A stretch of 21,817 bases of DNA from UMGS172 sp045637775 (GCA_045637775.1 JAZUAC010000074.1:1-21817); one strand, 5' to 3'. Counted from the first letter of the stretch, positions 6,587 to 15,227 are shown. The notes: generated by a model from the letters alone, not told the origin. Program-made: numbers and translations.

Positions 6587-7726
6587 TTAATAATTCATAT
6601 AATCGGCAACGTCAAATCTTTGGTCAACACCTGCGCCGAAGCGAATTTTATGGATAACACCTTTATCCATAATAACAACATCAATGTTGGCTTCGGTGAA
6701 GTCGCCTGCTTTTCTGGGGTGCATTTCGCCGTAATCATAATCGCCATAGGCAAGCAAACGCGGAATATCTTGGTCATAGAACGAAATCTTGGCACTGCCA
6801 ACACCAATCAACTGCATTTTTTCTTGCTTGCAGGATTTGGTAACGGTCAAATGTGTGTGACCGAACAACTGCAACGGTGTCGAGGCGGTTGCCTTTGTGA
6901 AATCCTTGATGATTCCAAGACGCTCGTTTTTGTAGATTTCACGGTTGTTGAATGCCGAGAAAATTTCCATTATCTCTTTGTGGTTGCGGTAGGTGCCGAA
7001 GTTTTTGAGCGGTGCGTGCGAGCAAGCAATGAAGTTCCAACCGTCTTTCGATGTGTCAAGTGCAACATCGCAGAGCCATTTTATCTGATGGTCGGGAACG
7101 TGGTTGAAGCCTTCTGAGGCTGTGTCAATATGCTCGCCGTTGGAGGAAATATACGGAGCGTCATAGGCATCAAGGAAAATCATTCTGACCTTTTTGTCGT
7201 CAAAATCGGCGTAATAGTAGGTCGATTTGGGATCGCCGTCGGCATGAATTGCCTTGCCCTTGCAAACACGGTCAACCAAAGTATCGGTCCACATTTGCTG
7301 ATTTACTATGTAGGAAATAGGGCAGTAATGCGGGTCATAGCCTTTGATTTCAGGCGGTTTGTTGCTGTTGTGATAGCCGTTATCGTCGTGATTGCCACGG
7401 GCAGGCAACACCGGCACGGGTGCATCCTTTAAAGCCTCAGCGTATGTGTTAAGGTCGTTCATAGCACCCTCGTGCGAGTTGGTGCCGTGCAGAATATCGC
7501 CACCGAGCATTATTGCGTCGGCACCAATCTCATCGGCAAGTGCTTTTATGGCATCAAGCTGACGCATAATACCGGGGCGCTCGGGTTCAATTCCGCCCGA
7601 ATACTCAATATGTGCATCCGACATCAAAAGGGTGCAAAACGAGGTGTCGGTAATAAGAGGTTTTGCCTTTTTAACCGTGTCGGCAAATTCTTCGTTGTAA
7701 ATAGGGTCAAAAGGGAATGTTGTCAT
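6587..7726 (-). CDS. Cytosolic calcineurin-like metallophosphoesterase
   Basis: A 379-residue protein without a signal peptide. It holds the five metallophosphoesterase blocks: SDAHIEY (D37, H39), GGDILHGTNSH, GNHDDNGYH, ACSHAPL and GHTHL, which together build the two-metal site. ATG at 7726 is chosen because GGAG stands 8 nt upstream; the longer frame overlaps the previous gene. It is the third of three consecutive paralogues and begins 26 nt after the preceding stop, so it is probably co-transcribed. Shared phrases with the other two (HGTNSH, GNHD, YYYxDFxxKKxR, LDAxxxP, DGWNxIxxSHAP) show a common ancestor, but it lacks their YWYTTPVGG insert. Phosphodiester or phosphomonoester hydrolysis is expected; the substrate is unknown. 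Confidence 0.85.
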   Translation of the reverse strand: MTTFPFDPIYNEEFADTVKKAKPLITDTSFCTLLMSDAHIEYSGGIEPERPGIMRQLDAIKALADEIGADAIMLGGDILHGTNSHEGAMNDLNTYAEALKDAPVPVLPARGNHDDNGYHNSNKPPEIKGYDPHYCPISYIVNQQMWTDTLVDRVCKGKAIHADGDPKSTYYYADFDDKKVRMIFLDAYDAPYISSNGEHIDTASEGFNHVPDHQIKWLCDVALDTSKDGWNFIACSHAPLKNFGTYRNHKEIMEIFSAFNNREIYKNERLGIIKDFTKATASTPLQLFGHTHLTVTKSCKQEKMQLIGVGSAKISFYDQDIPRLLAYGDYDYGEMHPRKAGDFTEANIDVVIMDKGVIHKIRFGAGVDQRFDVADYMNY

Positions 7727-7752
7727 AAAATCATCTCCAAAAATGCAAGAAG

Positions 7753-9159
7753 CTACCACGACTGGTGTATATCTTCTGTGTGATTTATGCCCGAATCGGT
7801 GAATTCAAAGATATTGTCGGGTCGGTTGCCAAAATTGAATCGCATGGCAAGTCGGTTCTTGGGGTCATACACAATAGCATCAAACAAAGCTTGACTATAT
7901 GTACCCTCGTAACGCACGGGCTGATATTCCTTGCCTGTTGCACTATCGAAAGGTACTTCGGTGGGGTAATAGGCAAATCTGCCCGAGCCTGTGTTGATGG
8001 CTACATGATTATTGTCAAGATATCTCCAGGACTGAATGTGAGTATGACCCGAAACGCTTAATTCGAGTGTACCTTTGCAGTTGGTGAAATCAACGGTTTG
8101 ACCGTTTACAACAATCGATGTCTTGCTATTAAAGGCTCTGATAATATCGCGGATAGCGTTGGCGTTAGCCGAATTTCCGCTTTCGTCACCCGTGATAGGT
8201 GCGTGGCTCAAAATCACATAATTCCAGCCGTCCTTGGTGGGGTCAAGAGCCTCGGAAGCAAACCAATCGATTTGTGCATCGTCGCCGTACATAGGCCAAT
8301 CAAGCTCGGCTGCATATATTGAGTGAACACCGTCATCGGAGATAATGGGATAGTTCCAGGCATCAAGTGTGATAAGACGGGTCTTTTTATCGGGGAAATC
8401 CACATAATAGTAGGGTGATGTTGGGTCGTTTTCGGGACGGACAATCTCGGTACCCTTAGCTAATGGGTTGACAAAATGTGTTGACCATTCCTCGTTGGTG
8501 ATAATATGTTCCAAAGCACAGGGCTTGCCGTGATAATCATTACGGTCATGGTTGCCACGAGTGGTAAACACGGGAACATTGGCTTTCTTCAAGTATTCTA
8601 CAATGTAATCAAGCTCGGCTACGGCATTCATGTGCGAGTTGGTACCGTGGACGATATCACCGCCCAACAAAATGCAATCAACATCGGACGAGTTTGCCAT
8701 TTGGACAACCATTTCAAGTTCGTTGTTTATGTTGTAGCGGTCAGGCAATTTTCCGCCAACGGGAGTGGTGTACCAATATTCACCCTCCTGGACTGTTTTT
8801 GTATAGTCAATGTGAATATCGGTCAGCATAAGGAAAGAAAAGGTGTCGTCACCTTGAGCTGCTTTCAGCTTTTCAAATGTGTCGTTGTATTCTTCAACGT
8901 AGCCTGTACCCATGGCTGCCAACTTTTCTTCAAGTGTCGGCTCGGGTTTCTCGATTTCGGTCGACACGGTGTCTTTTGAAGAAACATCGGTAGTTGACGA
9001 AATTATCGATGCAACTTCATTACTCGATGAAGTGTTTGACGAGGTGTTGGTGGTGTCGGCTGTGTCAGATGAGTTGCACTGTGTACATAAAACAACCATG
9101 CACAGGATAAGACACATAGGCAAAATAATTTTGCGGAAAATATAAGATAATTTTATCAT
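7753..9159 (-). CDS. Exported metallophosphoesterase, probable lipoprotein
   Basis: A 468-residue protein. Residues 1-28 form a basic start and hydrophobic helix ending in VVLCTQC, followed by a Ser/Thr/Asn-rich linker to about residue 60, the layout of a lipoprotein acylated at C28. The lipobox is unusual because Gln precedes the cysteine, so a simple membrane-tethered form is possible. The catalytic domain carries TDIHIDY (D114, H116), GGDIVHGTNSH, RGNHDRNDYHG, LSHAPITG and SGHTHIQSW. It is strikingly similar throughout to the C-terminal domain of the upstream 1639-aa protein, including EYWYTTPVGG, CALxHIITNEEW and FDSATGKEYQPVR, so one arose from the other by duplication. It probably acts at the outer face of the membrane. 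The substrate is not known. The ribosome-binding site is weak. Confidence 0.85.
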   Translation of the reverse strand: MIKLSYIFRKIILPMCLILCMVVLCTQCNSSDTADTTNTSSNTSSSNEVASIISSTTDVSSKDTVSTEIEKPEPTLEEKLAAMGTGYVEEYNDTFEKLKAAQGDDTFSFLMLTDIHIDYTKTVQEGEYWYTTPVGGKLPDRYNINNELEMVVQMANSSDVDCILLGGDIVHGTNSHMNAVAELDYIVEYLKKANVPVFTTRGNHDRNDYHGKPCALEHIITNEEWSTHFVNPLAKGTEIVRPENDPTSPYYYVDFPDKKTRLITLDAWNYPIISDDGVHSIYAAELDWPMYGDDAQIDWFASEALDPTKDGWNYVILSHAPITGDESGNSANANAIRDIIRAFNSKTSIVVNGQTVDFTNCKGTLELSVSGHTHIQSWRYLDNNHVAINTGSGRFAYYPTEVPFDSATGKEYQPVRYEGTYSQALFDAIVYDPKNRLAMRFNFGNRPDNIFEFTDSGINHTEDIHQSW

Positions 9160-9185
9160 AAAATCACTACTTTTATTTAAAGTTT

Positions 9186-9214
9186 AAGGGAAGCGGAAGT
9201 ATTCCGCCTCCCTT
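9186..9214 (-). terminator. Hairpin between the modular and lipoprotein phosphoesterase genes
   Basis: A 13-bp stem with one A-C mismatch (9186-9198 with 9202-9214) has a 3-nt loop and lies 34 nt downstream of the giant gene's stop on the minus strand. The following sequence is AT-rich (AAACTTTAAAT) but is not a pure T-run. It may be a partial terminator or an mRNA-stabilising hairpin that lowers expression of the two downstream genes, since no clear promoter is visible between it and the lipoprotein gene. Confidence 0.65.
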
Positions 9215-9247
9215 ATTGATTTTAGCAATTACGACTTAAAAAGTCAA

Positions 9248-12200
9248 CTATTTCAGTGGTCCTTCGTGCTCTGTCACGGTGACTTCAATACCGTTTTCGG
9301 TAATGACGAACTTATCATCAGGGCGGTTACCGAAGTTGAAACGCTGAATTGTGTCGATTGCGGGATCGTATACAACTGCATCGAAGCAAGCCTCGGAATA
9401 GGTACCCTCCCAACGGACGGGCTGATATTCTTTTCCGGTTGCAGAATCAAACAGATTATCGTCGGGATAATATGCAAATCTGCCCGAAGCGGTGTTTACT
9501 GCAACGTGGATGTCGTCCAAAAGTCTCCAGGACTGGATGTGGGTGTGACCCGAGATGTTCAAAGGCATCTGACCGTCATAGTTGGAGTAATCCATAGTGG
9601 TGCCAAAAACATTAACGGTGGTCTTATTGTTGAAGGCTCTGATAATGTCGCGGATGAGGTTGGCGTTTGCTGCGGTTCCGCTTTCTGCACCGACAGTAGG
9701 TGCGTGGCTGGAAATAACATAGTTCCAACCCTGAAGCTCTGCGTCAAGAGCAACCTTAGCAAACCATTCAACCTGAGCGTTATCACCATACATAGACCAA
9801 CCGTTTTCGGCACTGTAAACCGAGTGAACGCCGTCGGTGGTGTTGATGGGATAGTTCCAAGCATCAAGCACAACAACACGGGTCTTCTTCTCGGGGAAGT
9901 CCATGTAGTAGTAGGGAGAATACGGGTCGTTTTCGTCGTGAACCTTTTCAACACCCTTTGCCAAAGGAGTAAGCAGGGTAGTGGTCCACTCTTCGTTGGT
10001 GATGATGTGCTGTAATGCACAAGGCTTGCCGTGATAGTCGTTGTTATCGTGGTTACCACGGGCAGCAATTACGGGGACCTTGGCCTTCTGGAATACCTGT
10101 GCCAGGTAGTTAAGGTCGGCCATAGAGCTTGCGTGCGAGCTGGTACCGTGGATAAGGTCACCGCCAAGGATGATACAATCAACATCGGTGGTGTTTGCCA
10201 TTTCAACAACCATTGCAATCTCACGCTGGATGTTGTAACGGTCAGGAAGTGTTCCGCCAACGGGGGTGGTGTACCAATACTCACCGTCCGCAACGGTCTT
10301 GACAAAGTCAATGTGAATATCGGTCAAGGAAAGGAACGAGAATGTGCCGTTGTTCTGGGTCTGCAAGAGCTTGTTGCGGGTGTCCTCATATTCTTCGTTG
10401 TAGTAAGAGGTGATACCTCTGTAAACCTTGTTCATAATGGACTTAACACCGCTGTGAGACTGTGTTTTTGCATCAGCATACTCAACAGTGCCATTGTTAT
10501 ACTCAACAAACATTACGCAACGGATGTCGGTGTCGAGAAGCTCGTCGATGTTAGAGAGAATAACCTGATAATCTTTATAAAGTGCGGTTTCTTCATAAAC
10601 AACGCCGTTAGAAACAGCCTTCCAAGCCTTAACGGCTTCGGCATTTTCAAGGGTAAGGGTGGTTTCGCCTGCCTCGGCAATCAAAGCCTCGGGAGCAAGC
10701 AGGAAGCCAACTTCCTTAATGTTGTCGTTGTTGTAAACACGGCCGCGGAAACGGATACCCGAGGTGTATTTAGCACTCTTTTCACGGATAGATGCGGCGA
10801 TGATGCTAATGTTTGACTTTTCTGTACCGATAAACTCGGCCGAAACAGCAATGTTCTTGGCGTTTGCGGGAACATTATAGGTGAATTCGGTTCCGTTATC
10901 GTTTGCGGGGATAAATGCCTTAGTGGTAACAGGTTCAGAGAAAGCGGTTGCATAAATGTCATAAGTAACGGTGATGCCGTTTACCTTGAGCTGTTCGCCG
11001 TTTGCAGGATTTACAGAAACGGTACCGGTCTGCATATTGTTCTTGGCAACGGGTTTGGTAGCGGTTATAGTGCCGTTACCTGCGGTTACAGAGGTTGCAG
11101 GAGTGTAATCAAGCTCGTAAACGATAAGATCGTCAACCAAAACGCTTGCGTTACCATCGGAAATAACTGCCATCTGCAAAGCGGTGGCTTCGGTTGTGGT
11201 GAAGGTGATGGAAGCAGGTATCCAAGCGGTAGCCTTCTCTGCGGTATAGGCACTGAACTTGAATTCGTTGCCCAAAACCGAAAGCTTACCTGCGGCCGAG
11301 CCCTCTAAAGGCTTTACAACAAAACGCATTGCGTAGGTGGTGTTTGCCTTGAGGTTCAAAGCATTCTCTACACCGTCATAGCAAGGAACGGTAAAGGTTT
11401 CGCCTGCGTTCAACTGCTTGTTGTCATTGCCAAAGGTGATCTTTACGGTGTCGTACTTGGCATAAGCGGTTCTGGATTCATTCTTCTGAACTGTGCCAAA
11501 GGGAACGGTGCATTCGGGGTCGGAGTACCAACCCAAGAAGACCTGCTCGTCAAGAGTGCTGTTGATGGAGGGCAACTCGGTTCCAACTACCATTTCAACG
11601 GTGGAAACGGTACCGCGGTTGTTGGTTGTAACCTTTTCAAACTGTGCGGCGTTGTAAACGGTTGCGTTATCAAAATAGAGATAACTTGCGGCACCGACTT
11701 CAGAGCTTGACTTAGCTGCACCATCGTCAAAAATATAGCTTATAAACAGATAAGGCTTGGTGTTTACATCGCTTGTGGCGGTAAAGGTGGTAGTATAGGT
11801 GTACCACTTACCGGCTTCAAGGTCGGAAACTGTATAGTTTACGCGTGTTCCGTCATAAGGTGTTCTTCCAACGCCACCCTCAGAACGGTCGCCAACGATG
11901 GCACGAATGGTGATTTTATTGGCTGAAAGGGTCGAAGGAATTTGGAAATCCACAGTTACGGTATATTTAACACCTGCGATCAACTCGTAACTCGGTGCAG
12001 ACTTTGCGTCGTAAACAGGAATGGCAAAGTTAGACCATATACTGGGGCTATGGAGCTTGAATACCTTGTTGGTGGCATCGGTAGGATCAAGCACGATACC
12101 GCTTTCATAACCGCCGTAGTCTTCACCGTCATCACGGTAGGTCGACTTTTGAATGAATTCAGTCTCGCTAAAGTTAATTACAGTCTTATTGTAGCGTGCA

Positions 12201-14167
12201 TAAGCGGTTCTGGTCTCGTTCTCACGAACTGCACCAAAGGGAACGGTGCAAGCTACATCGGAATACCAACCAATAAAGTTGTATTTGTCAGCATCATAAG
12301 AAGGTGCAGGAATTTCTGAACCTGCGGCGGTGGTGTTCTTATAAATCTCACCGTTGTTGTTGATGAAGGGACCTTTGGTAACCTTGATGTAGTCAACCTC
12401 AAATTCAACAAGAGAAGCATCTTGTGAACCAAAGGTAAGGGTGAGGTATTTCTGATTGCCGATGTTGTCGGTTGTAAAGTCTAAGGTATATTCTTTCCAA
12501 TCGGTCGAGCCTACGATATGGTTGACTGTGAGGGACTTAATACCTTCCGAGGCTGGAATTTTAGATTTTGAACCGATTGAGAAGTAACCGGTATTATTCT
12601 TGTTAGCACAGGTTTGCTTGTAACGGATAGTAACACGGTATGACGTATTGGCTTCAAACTGATAGTAGTCGTTTCCGTTATATGGAGCAAAATGCTGAAC
12701 ATAAGTGGAGCCCGAGGTTGTTGGGGCCGTTGCGTGGGTTGTGGGGAAGTAAAGAATACCGTTGTCGGTATTGAAGTTTACATTTGAAGAGTAATAAGGC
12801 CAGGGGTTTGTGACACCGGGCTCACCATAGTGCGAGAAATCGGCGTTGAAATTGCAATAATAATCGTGCATACCGATATATTCACCTGCGGTGACGGTAA
12901 CGTCGTCAATATAAACAACGGTACCTGCGGTGGCGGTCTGCAGACCAAAGGTGAGGTAAGCCTGACTTGAGCAGTCATTGGTGATAACCTCAAACTCGAC
13001 CTTGTGCCACTCGTTCAAAGCAGAACTGTGGATTTCGGTTTTGTTAAGCTGTGTGTTAGAATCCCAAACATTGCCTCTACCATTCAGGGTAGTGAAAATG
13101 TTGGTATAGTCACCTGCCAAAGCGGTTGCCATATACCAATAACTGATGGTGTAACGGGTGTAAGAATCAAGCTTGAGCACCGAGTCTTTGCCGTTATATG
13201 CGTAAGAACGGTAGGTGTTGGTGCCACCGGGAGCGAACTTCAAGGAAGATTTGCCGGAGCGAGCCTGCTCGGTCGAAACAGATGCCGAGGTAGATGATGC
13301 AAAGCCACCGTCATACTTGACGATACAACCCTCAAAGCTTGTGTAGGTGTTGTCAACGGTAACTTCAATGCCCGAATCGTTATCGGTGATGACAACATCA
13401 TCGAAATAGACAAAGTCGGTATCATAGTTTTTGCCGCTGCTCCACAAAGCAACAAGCTGAGGAGAGGTCTGTTTGGAGGTATCACCGACATTGTAGGTGG
13501 TGGTGTAGGTGTACCATGTGTTGGGGGTGAGTTCGGACTGCTTATAGAATTTTTCGCCAAACGGAGTTCTTCCGTTGCCGCCGGTAGGCAGGTCACCCTT
13601 ATTCATACGGATAACAAGTGCATCGACCGACGAACCGCCGGGAATCATAAACTTAAAGGTGAAGGTATACGAATGGTTGGAAACCAACATATATCTGCCC
13701 GAAGCATTGTCATCATACTGCGGCATGGTCAAAGCGGCATAGATATCCTTTGCATGCAGTTTGAAAACCTTATTGTTTTCATTAGTCGGATCGGTAACAA
13801 TGCCGCTGCTTGATTTATCATCGCGGAAATCGGTACCCTTTACATAGCTATCCTTACCCTCAAAGCCAATAAAGGTCGAAGGATACTTTGCATAGGCCTT
13901 ACGGGTCTCGTTTTCCTGAACCACACCATATTCAACGGTGCAGGCAGGGTCAGAGTACCAACCGAGGAACTGCATGCCGTTTGTACGGTCTGCGGGAGCA
14001 GGAAGCTCCTCACCAACGGTGGCGTCCACGGTGTAAACCGTGCCCGAGTTGTTTACCGTGACCTCAATCGTGGCTGCCGATGCGGTCATGGGTGCTGAAA
14101 GACACAGTGAAAGTAACATCACAAGTGCTACAGCTATGCTTATGATTTTTCGAATTTGTGTTGTCAT
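9248..14167 (-). CDS. Giant secreted modular protein with C-terminal metallophosphoesterase
   Basis: A 1639-residue exported protein. A signal peptide (1-31, cleavage after TASA) is followed by alternating modules: InlB/Listeria-Bacteroides-type repeats centred on F-x-GWYSD (at about 67, 631 and 875), beta-sandwich modules resembling carbohydrate-binding modules (about 97-264, 277-428, 435-598, 661-840, 911-1015), an Ig-like stretch (1016-1110), a GIRF-type module of unknown function (about 1115-1255), and a metallophosphoesterase domain (about 1260-1639) with TDIHIDF (D1283, H1285), GGDLIHG, RGNHDNNDYHG, SSHAPT and SGHTHIQSW. Modules 97-264 and 661-840 are duplicates (RDD...SGIV.DPT...NKVFKLH, GRTP, WYTYTTT). 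No LPXTG, SLH, dockerin or choline-binding tail is visible. ATG at 14167 has a perfect AGGAGG 7 nt upstream. It probably binds glycans or cell wall and hydrolyses a phosphoester there; the substrate is unknown. Confidence 0.88.
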   Translation of the reverse strand: MTTQIRKIISIAVALVMLLSLCLSAPMTASAATIEVTVNNSGTVYTVDATVGEELPAPADRTNGMQFLGWYSDPACTVEYGVVQENETRKAYAKYPSTFIGFEGKDSYVKGTDFRDDKSSSGIVTDPTNENNKVFKLHAKDIYAALTMPQYDDNASGRYMLVSNHSYTFTFKFMIPGGSSVDALVIRMNKGDLPTGGNGRTPFGEKFYKQSELTPNTWYTYTTTYNVGDTSKQTSPQLVALWSSGKNYDTDFVYFDDVVITDNDSGIEVTVDNTYTSFEGCIVKYDGGFASSTSASVSTEQARSGKSSLKFAPGGTNTYRSYAYNGKDSVLKLDSYTRYTISYWYMATALAGDYTNIFTTLNGRGNVWDSNTQLNKTEIHSSALNEWHKVEFEVITNDCSSQAYLTFGLQTATAGTVVYIDDVTVTAGEYIGMHDYYCNFNADFSHYGEPGVTNPWPYYSSNVNFNTDNGILYFPTTHATAPTTSGSTYVQHFAPYNGNDYYQFEANTSYRVTIRYKQTCANKNNTGYFSIGSKSKIPASEGIKSLTVNHIVGSTDWKEYTLDFTTDNIGNQKYLTLTFGSQDASLVEFEVDYIKVTKGPFINNNGEIYKNTTAAGSEIPAPSYDADKYNFIGWYSDVACTVPFGAVRENETRTAYARYNKTVINFSETEFIQKSTYRDDGEDYGGYESGIVLDPTDATNKVFKLHSPSIWSNFAIPVYDAKSAPSYELIAGVKYTVTVDFQIPSTLSANKITIRAIVGDRSEGGVGRTPYDGTRVNYTVSDLEAGKWYTYTTTFTATSDVNTKPYLFISYIFDDGAAKSSSEVGAASYLYFDNATVYNAAQFEKVTTNNRGTVSTVEMVVGTELPSINSTLDEQVFLGWYSDPECTVPFGTVQKNESRTAYAKYDTVKITFGNDNKQLNAGETFTVPCYDGVENALNLKANTTYAMRFVVKPLEGSAAGKLSVLGNEFKFSAYTAEKATAWIPASITFTTTEATALQMAVISDGNASVLVDDLIVYELDYTPATSVTAGNGTITATKPVAKNNMQTGTVSVNPANGEQLKVNGITVTYDIYATAFSEPVTTKAFIPANDNGTEFTYNVPANAKNIAVSAEFIGTEKSNISIIAASIREKSAKYTSGIRFRGRVYNNDNIKEVGFLLAPEALIAEAGETTLTLENAEAVKAWKAVSNGVVYEETALYKDYQVILSNIDELLDTDIRCVMFVEYNNGTVEYADAKTQSHSGVKSIMNKVYRGITSYYNEEYEDTRNKLLQTQNNGTFSFLSLTDIHIDFVKTVADGEYWYTTPVGGTLPDRYNIQREIAMVVEMANTTDVDCIILGGDLIHGTSSHASSMADLNYLAQVFQKAKVPVIAARGNHDNNDYHGKPCALQHIITNEEWTTTLLTPLAKGVEKVHDENDPYSPYYYMDFPEKKTRVVVLDAWNYPINTTDGVHSVYSAENGWSMYGDNAQVEWFAKVALDAELQGWNYVISSHAPTVGAESGTAANANLIRDIIRAFNNKTTVNVFGTTMDYSNYDGQMPLNISGHTHIQSWRLLDDIHVAVNTASGRFAYYPDDNLFDSATGKEYQPVRWEGTYSEACFDAVVYDPAIDTIQRFNFGNRPDDKFVITENGIEVTVTEHEGPLK

Positions 14168-14361
14168 AAACACACCTCCTATATTGAGTCGGATACCCTC
14201 CGACAATCTGACAAGCATATTATAATGTAATCCAAAGGATAATTAAAGGCAGAAAAACGCACAAAAATTATAAAATCGTATAAATTTTGTAATGTGTGAT
14301 GAAAATTGTTAACTTTCAGACAAATTATGGTTACTTTTTACCAATATTTTACTTCGGTTTT

Positions 14362-14390
14362 ATAATAACAGAAGCACAAAACAGAGTCAA
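14362..14390 (-). promoter_or_regulatory. Sigma-A promoter of the metallophosphoesterase cluster
   Basis: On the minus strand TTGACT (14390-14385) and TATTAT (14367-14362) are exactly 17 nt apart, each one mismatch from consensus. Transcription would start near 14355, giving a leader of about 190 nt before the giant gene. Confidence 0.7.
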
Positions 14391-14405
14391 TCCACGGTTT
14401 GTGGA
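14391..14405. promoter_or_regulatory. Palindrome abutting the -35 box (possible operator)
   Basis: TCCAC (14391-14395) and GTGGA (14401-14405) form a 5-bp inverted repeat around GGTTT, immediately upstream of the TTGACT box. Position and symmetry fit a regulator site, but the arms are short and no second copy was noticed. Confidence 0.35.
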
Positions 14406-14448
14406 CGAAAAGTTTTTTATGCTATACAAAATGTGGAAATATACAAAA

Positions 14449-14486
14449 CGCCCAACCAAGCTGTAAACATAAGGCTTGGTTGGGCG
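14449..14486 (-). terminator. Terminator of the DUF559-PHP unit
   Basis: A perfect 13-bp GC-rich stem (CGCCCAACCAAGC, 14449-14461, with 14474-14486) has a 12-nt loop. On the minus strand it is followed by TTTTGTATATTT. It lies about 35 nt after the stop of the PHP gene. Confidence 0.85.
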
Positions 14487-14521
14487 CAATAATGTTGTTT
14501 TTTATCATGAAGTTTATAAAA

Positions 14522-15217
14522 TCAGATCACTTCACCGTTGATGATTAGCTTGTAACTGCCCGAATGAAGCACACATGACAACTCCTTGGTGTCGCTAATA
14601 GGTTCTTCAACCGCAATTCCGGATGTGCCAAATCTTGTGTTGATTTTATGGATATCACCGCCGCTAAGCTGTTTAAGACCGTATTTTTTGGCAAAATTCA
14701 AAGCCATTTGATTGCGGTCTTCGGGGTCGGAAACATTGAAAACCTCAACACCGTGCAAGGCTTTGGGGTTAGGCTCTTGGTCAACGTTTTTAATGTACTC
14801 ACGGTCACGAAAAGGGTGTGCGTGCGAAACAAATCCGCCGTGACGGTTTGCAAATTCAAAAATCTGTTCAAGGTTATAATTTTTGAAATCGGTTTCGGCC
14901 TTCAGCTCCTTTGGGGTTACACCATAGATGAGAACCTCTTTTGCTTCCTTGTTGTAATGTTGTTCAATACCGAAAATAACGTCAATGCCGTGTTGTTCGC
15001 CAAAAGCCTTGCCTTTGAGCCAATTGAGCTCATAAGCCTCAACAAATTTTTCCCAAGGCAAATTGCGGTCTATACATGTGTTTCCGCGGTAAAAATGATC
15101 GGTAACAACAAAACCTTTATAACCTTTTTCTTTAGCGTCCAATACCATTTCTTCAATAGTGGAAGCACCGCATTTACTGCATCCTGAAGTGTGCAAGTGC
15201 AATTCGTATTTATACAT
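14522..15217 (-). CDS. PHP-domain phosphoesterase
   Basis: A 231-residue protein of the PHP (polymerase and histidinol phosphatase) superfamily, with metal-dependent phosphoesterase activity expected. Metal ligands are visible in order: HLHT (H7, H9), VTDHF (D40, H41), FGIEQH (Glu), VSHAHPF and GGDIHK. There is no signal peptide, so it is cytosolic. A GGGTGA site precedes ATG 15217. It starts 10 nt after the DUF559 gene and ends before a strong terminator, so the two form a unit. The small stand-alone PHP proteins include 3',5'-nucleoside bisphosphate and oligonucleotide phosphatases, but the subfamily cannot be fixed here. Length is typical of single-domain PHP proteins. Confidence 0.88.
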   Translation of the reverse strand: MYKYELHLHTSGCSKCGASTIEEMVLDAKEKGYKGFVVTDHFYRGNTCIDRNLPWEKFVEAYELNWLKGKAFGEQHGIDVIFGIEQHYNKEAKEVLIYGVTPKELKAETDFKNYNLEQIFEFANRHGGFVSHAHPFRDREYIKNVDQEPNPKALHGVEVFNVSDPEDRNQMALNFAKKYGLKQLSGGDIHKINTRFGTSGIAVEEPISDTKELSCVLHSGSYKLIINGEVI

Positions 15218-15227
15218 AAAATCACCC

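Larger units (their letters stand above)
14168..14448. other. AT-rich control region of the phosphoesterase cluster
   Basis: This 281-nt stretch holds no convincing gene. It contains the cluster promoter (14362-14390), a palindrome beside its -35 box (14391-14405), a long AT-rich leader, a further minus-strand TATAAT at 14224-14219 with only a weak -35, and a 6-bp hairpin (GTCGGA 14188-14193 with TCCGAC 14199-14204) just upstream of the Shine-Dalgarno sequence. The leader hairpin could influence translation, which is inference only. Confidence 0.6.

Noticed and set aside
9266..10816. Long plus-strand frames opposite the phosphoesterase domain, with a similar frame opposite the lipoprotein copy at 8506-8979
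   Set aside because: The matching antisense frames arise because the two genes are paralogues with similar codon use; the translations show no independent protein features.
10405..14073. Nearly repeated DNA in the giant gene as a possible assembly error
   Set aside because: The repeated modules differ at many codons, so they look like old duplications rather than collapsed or duplicated reads.
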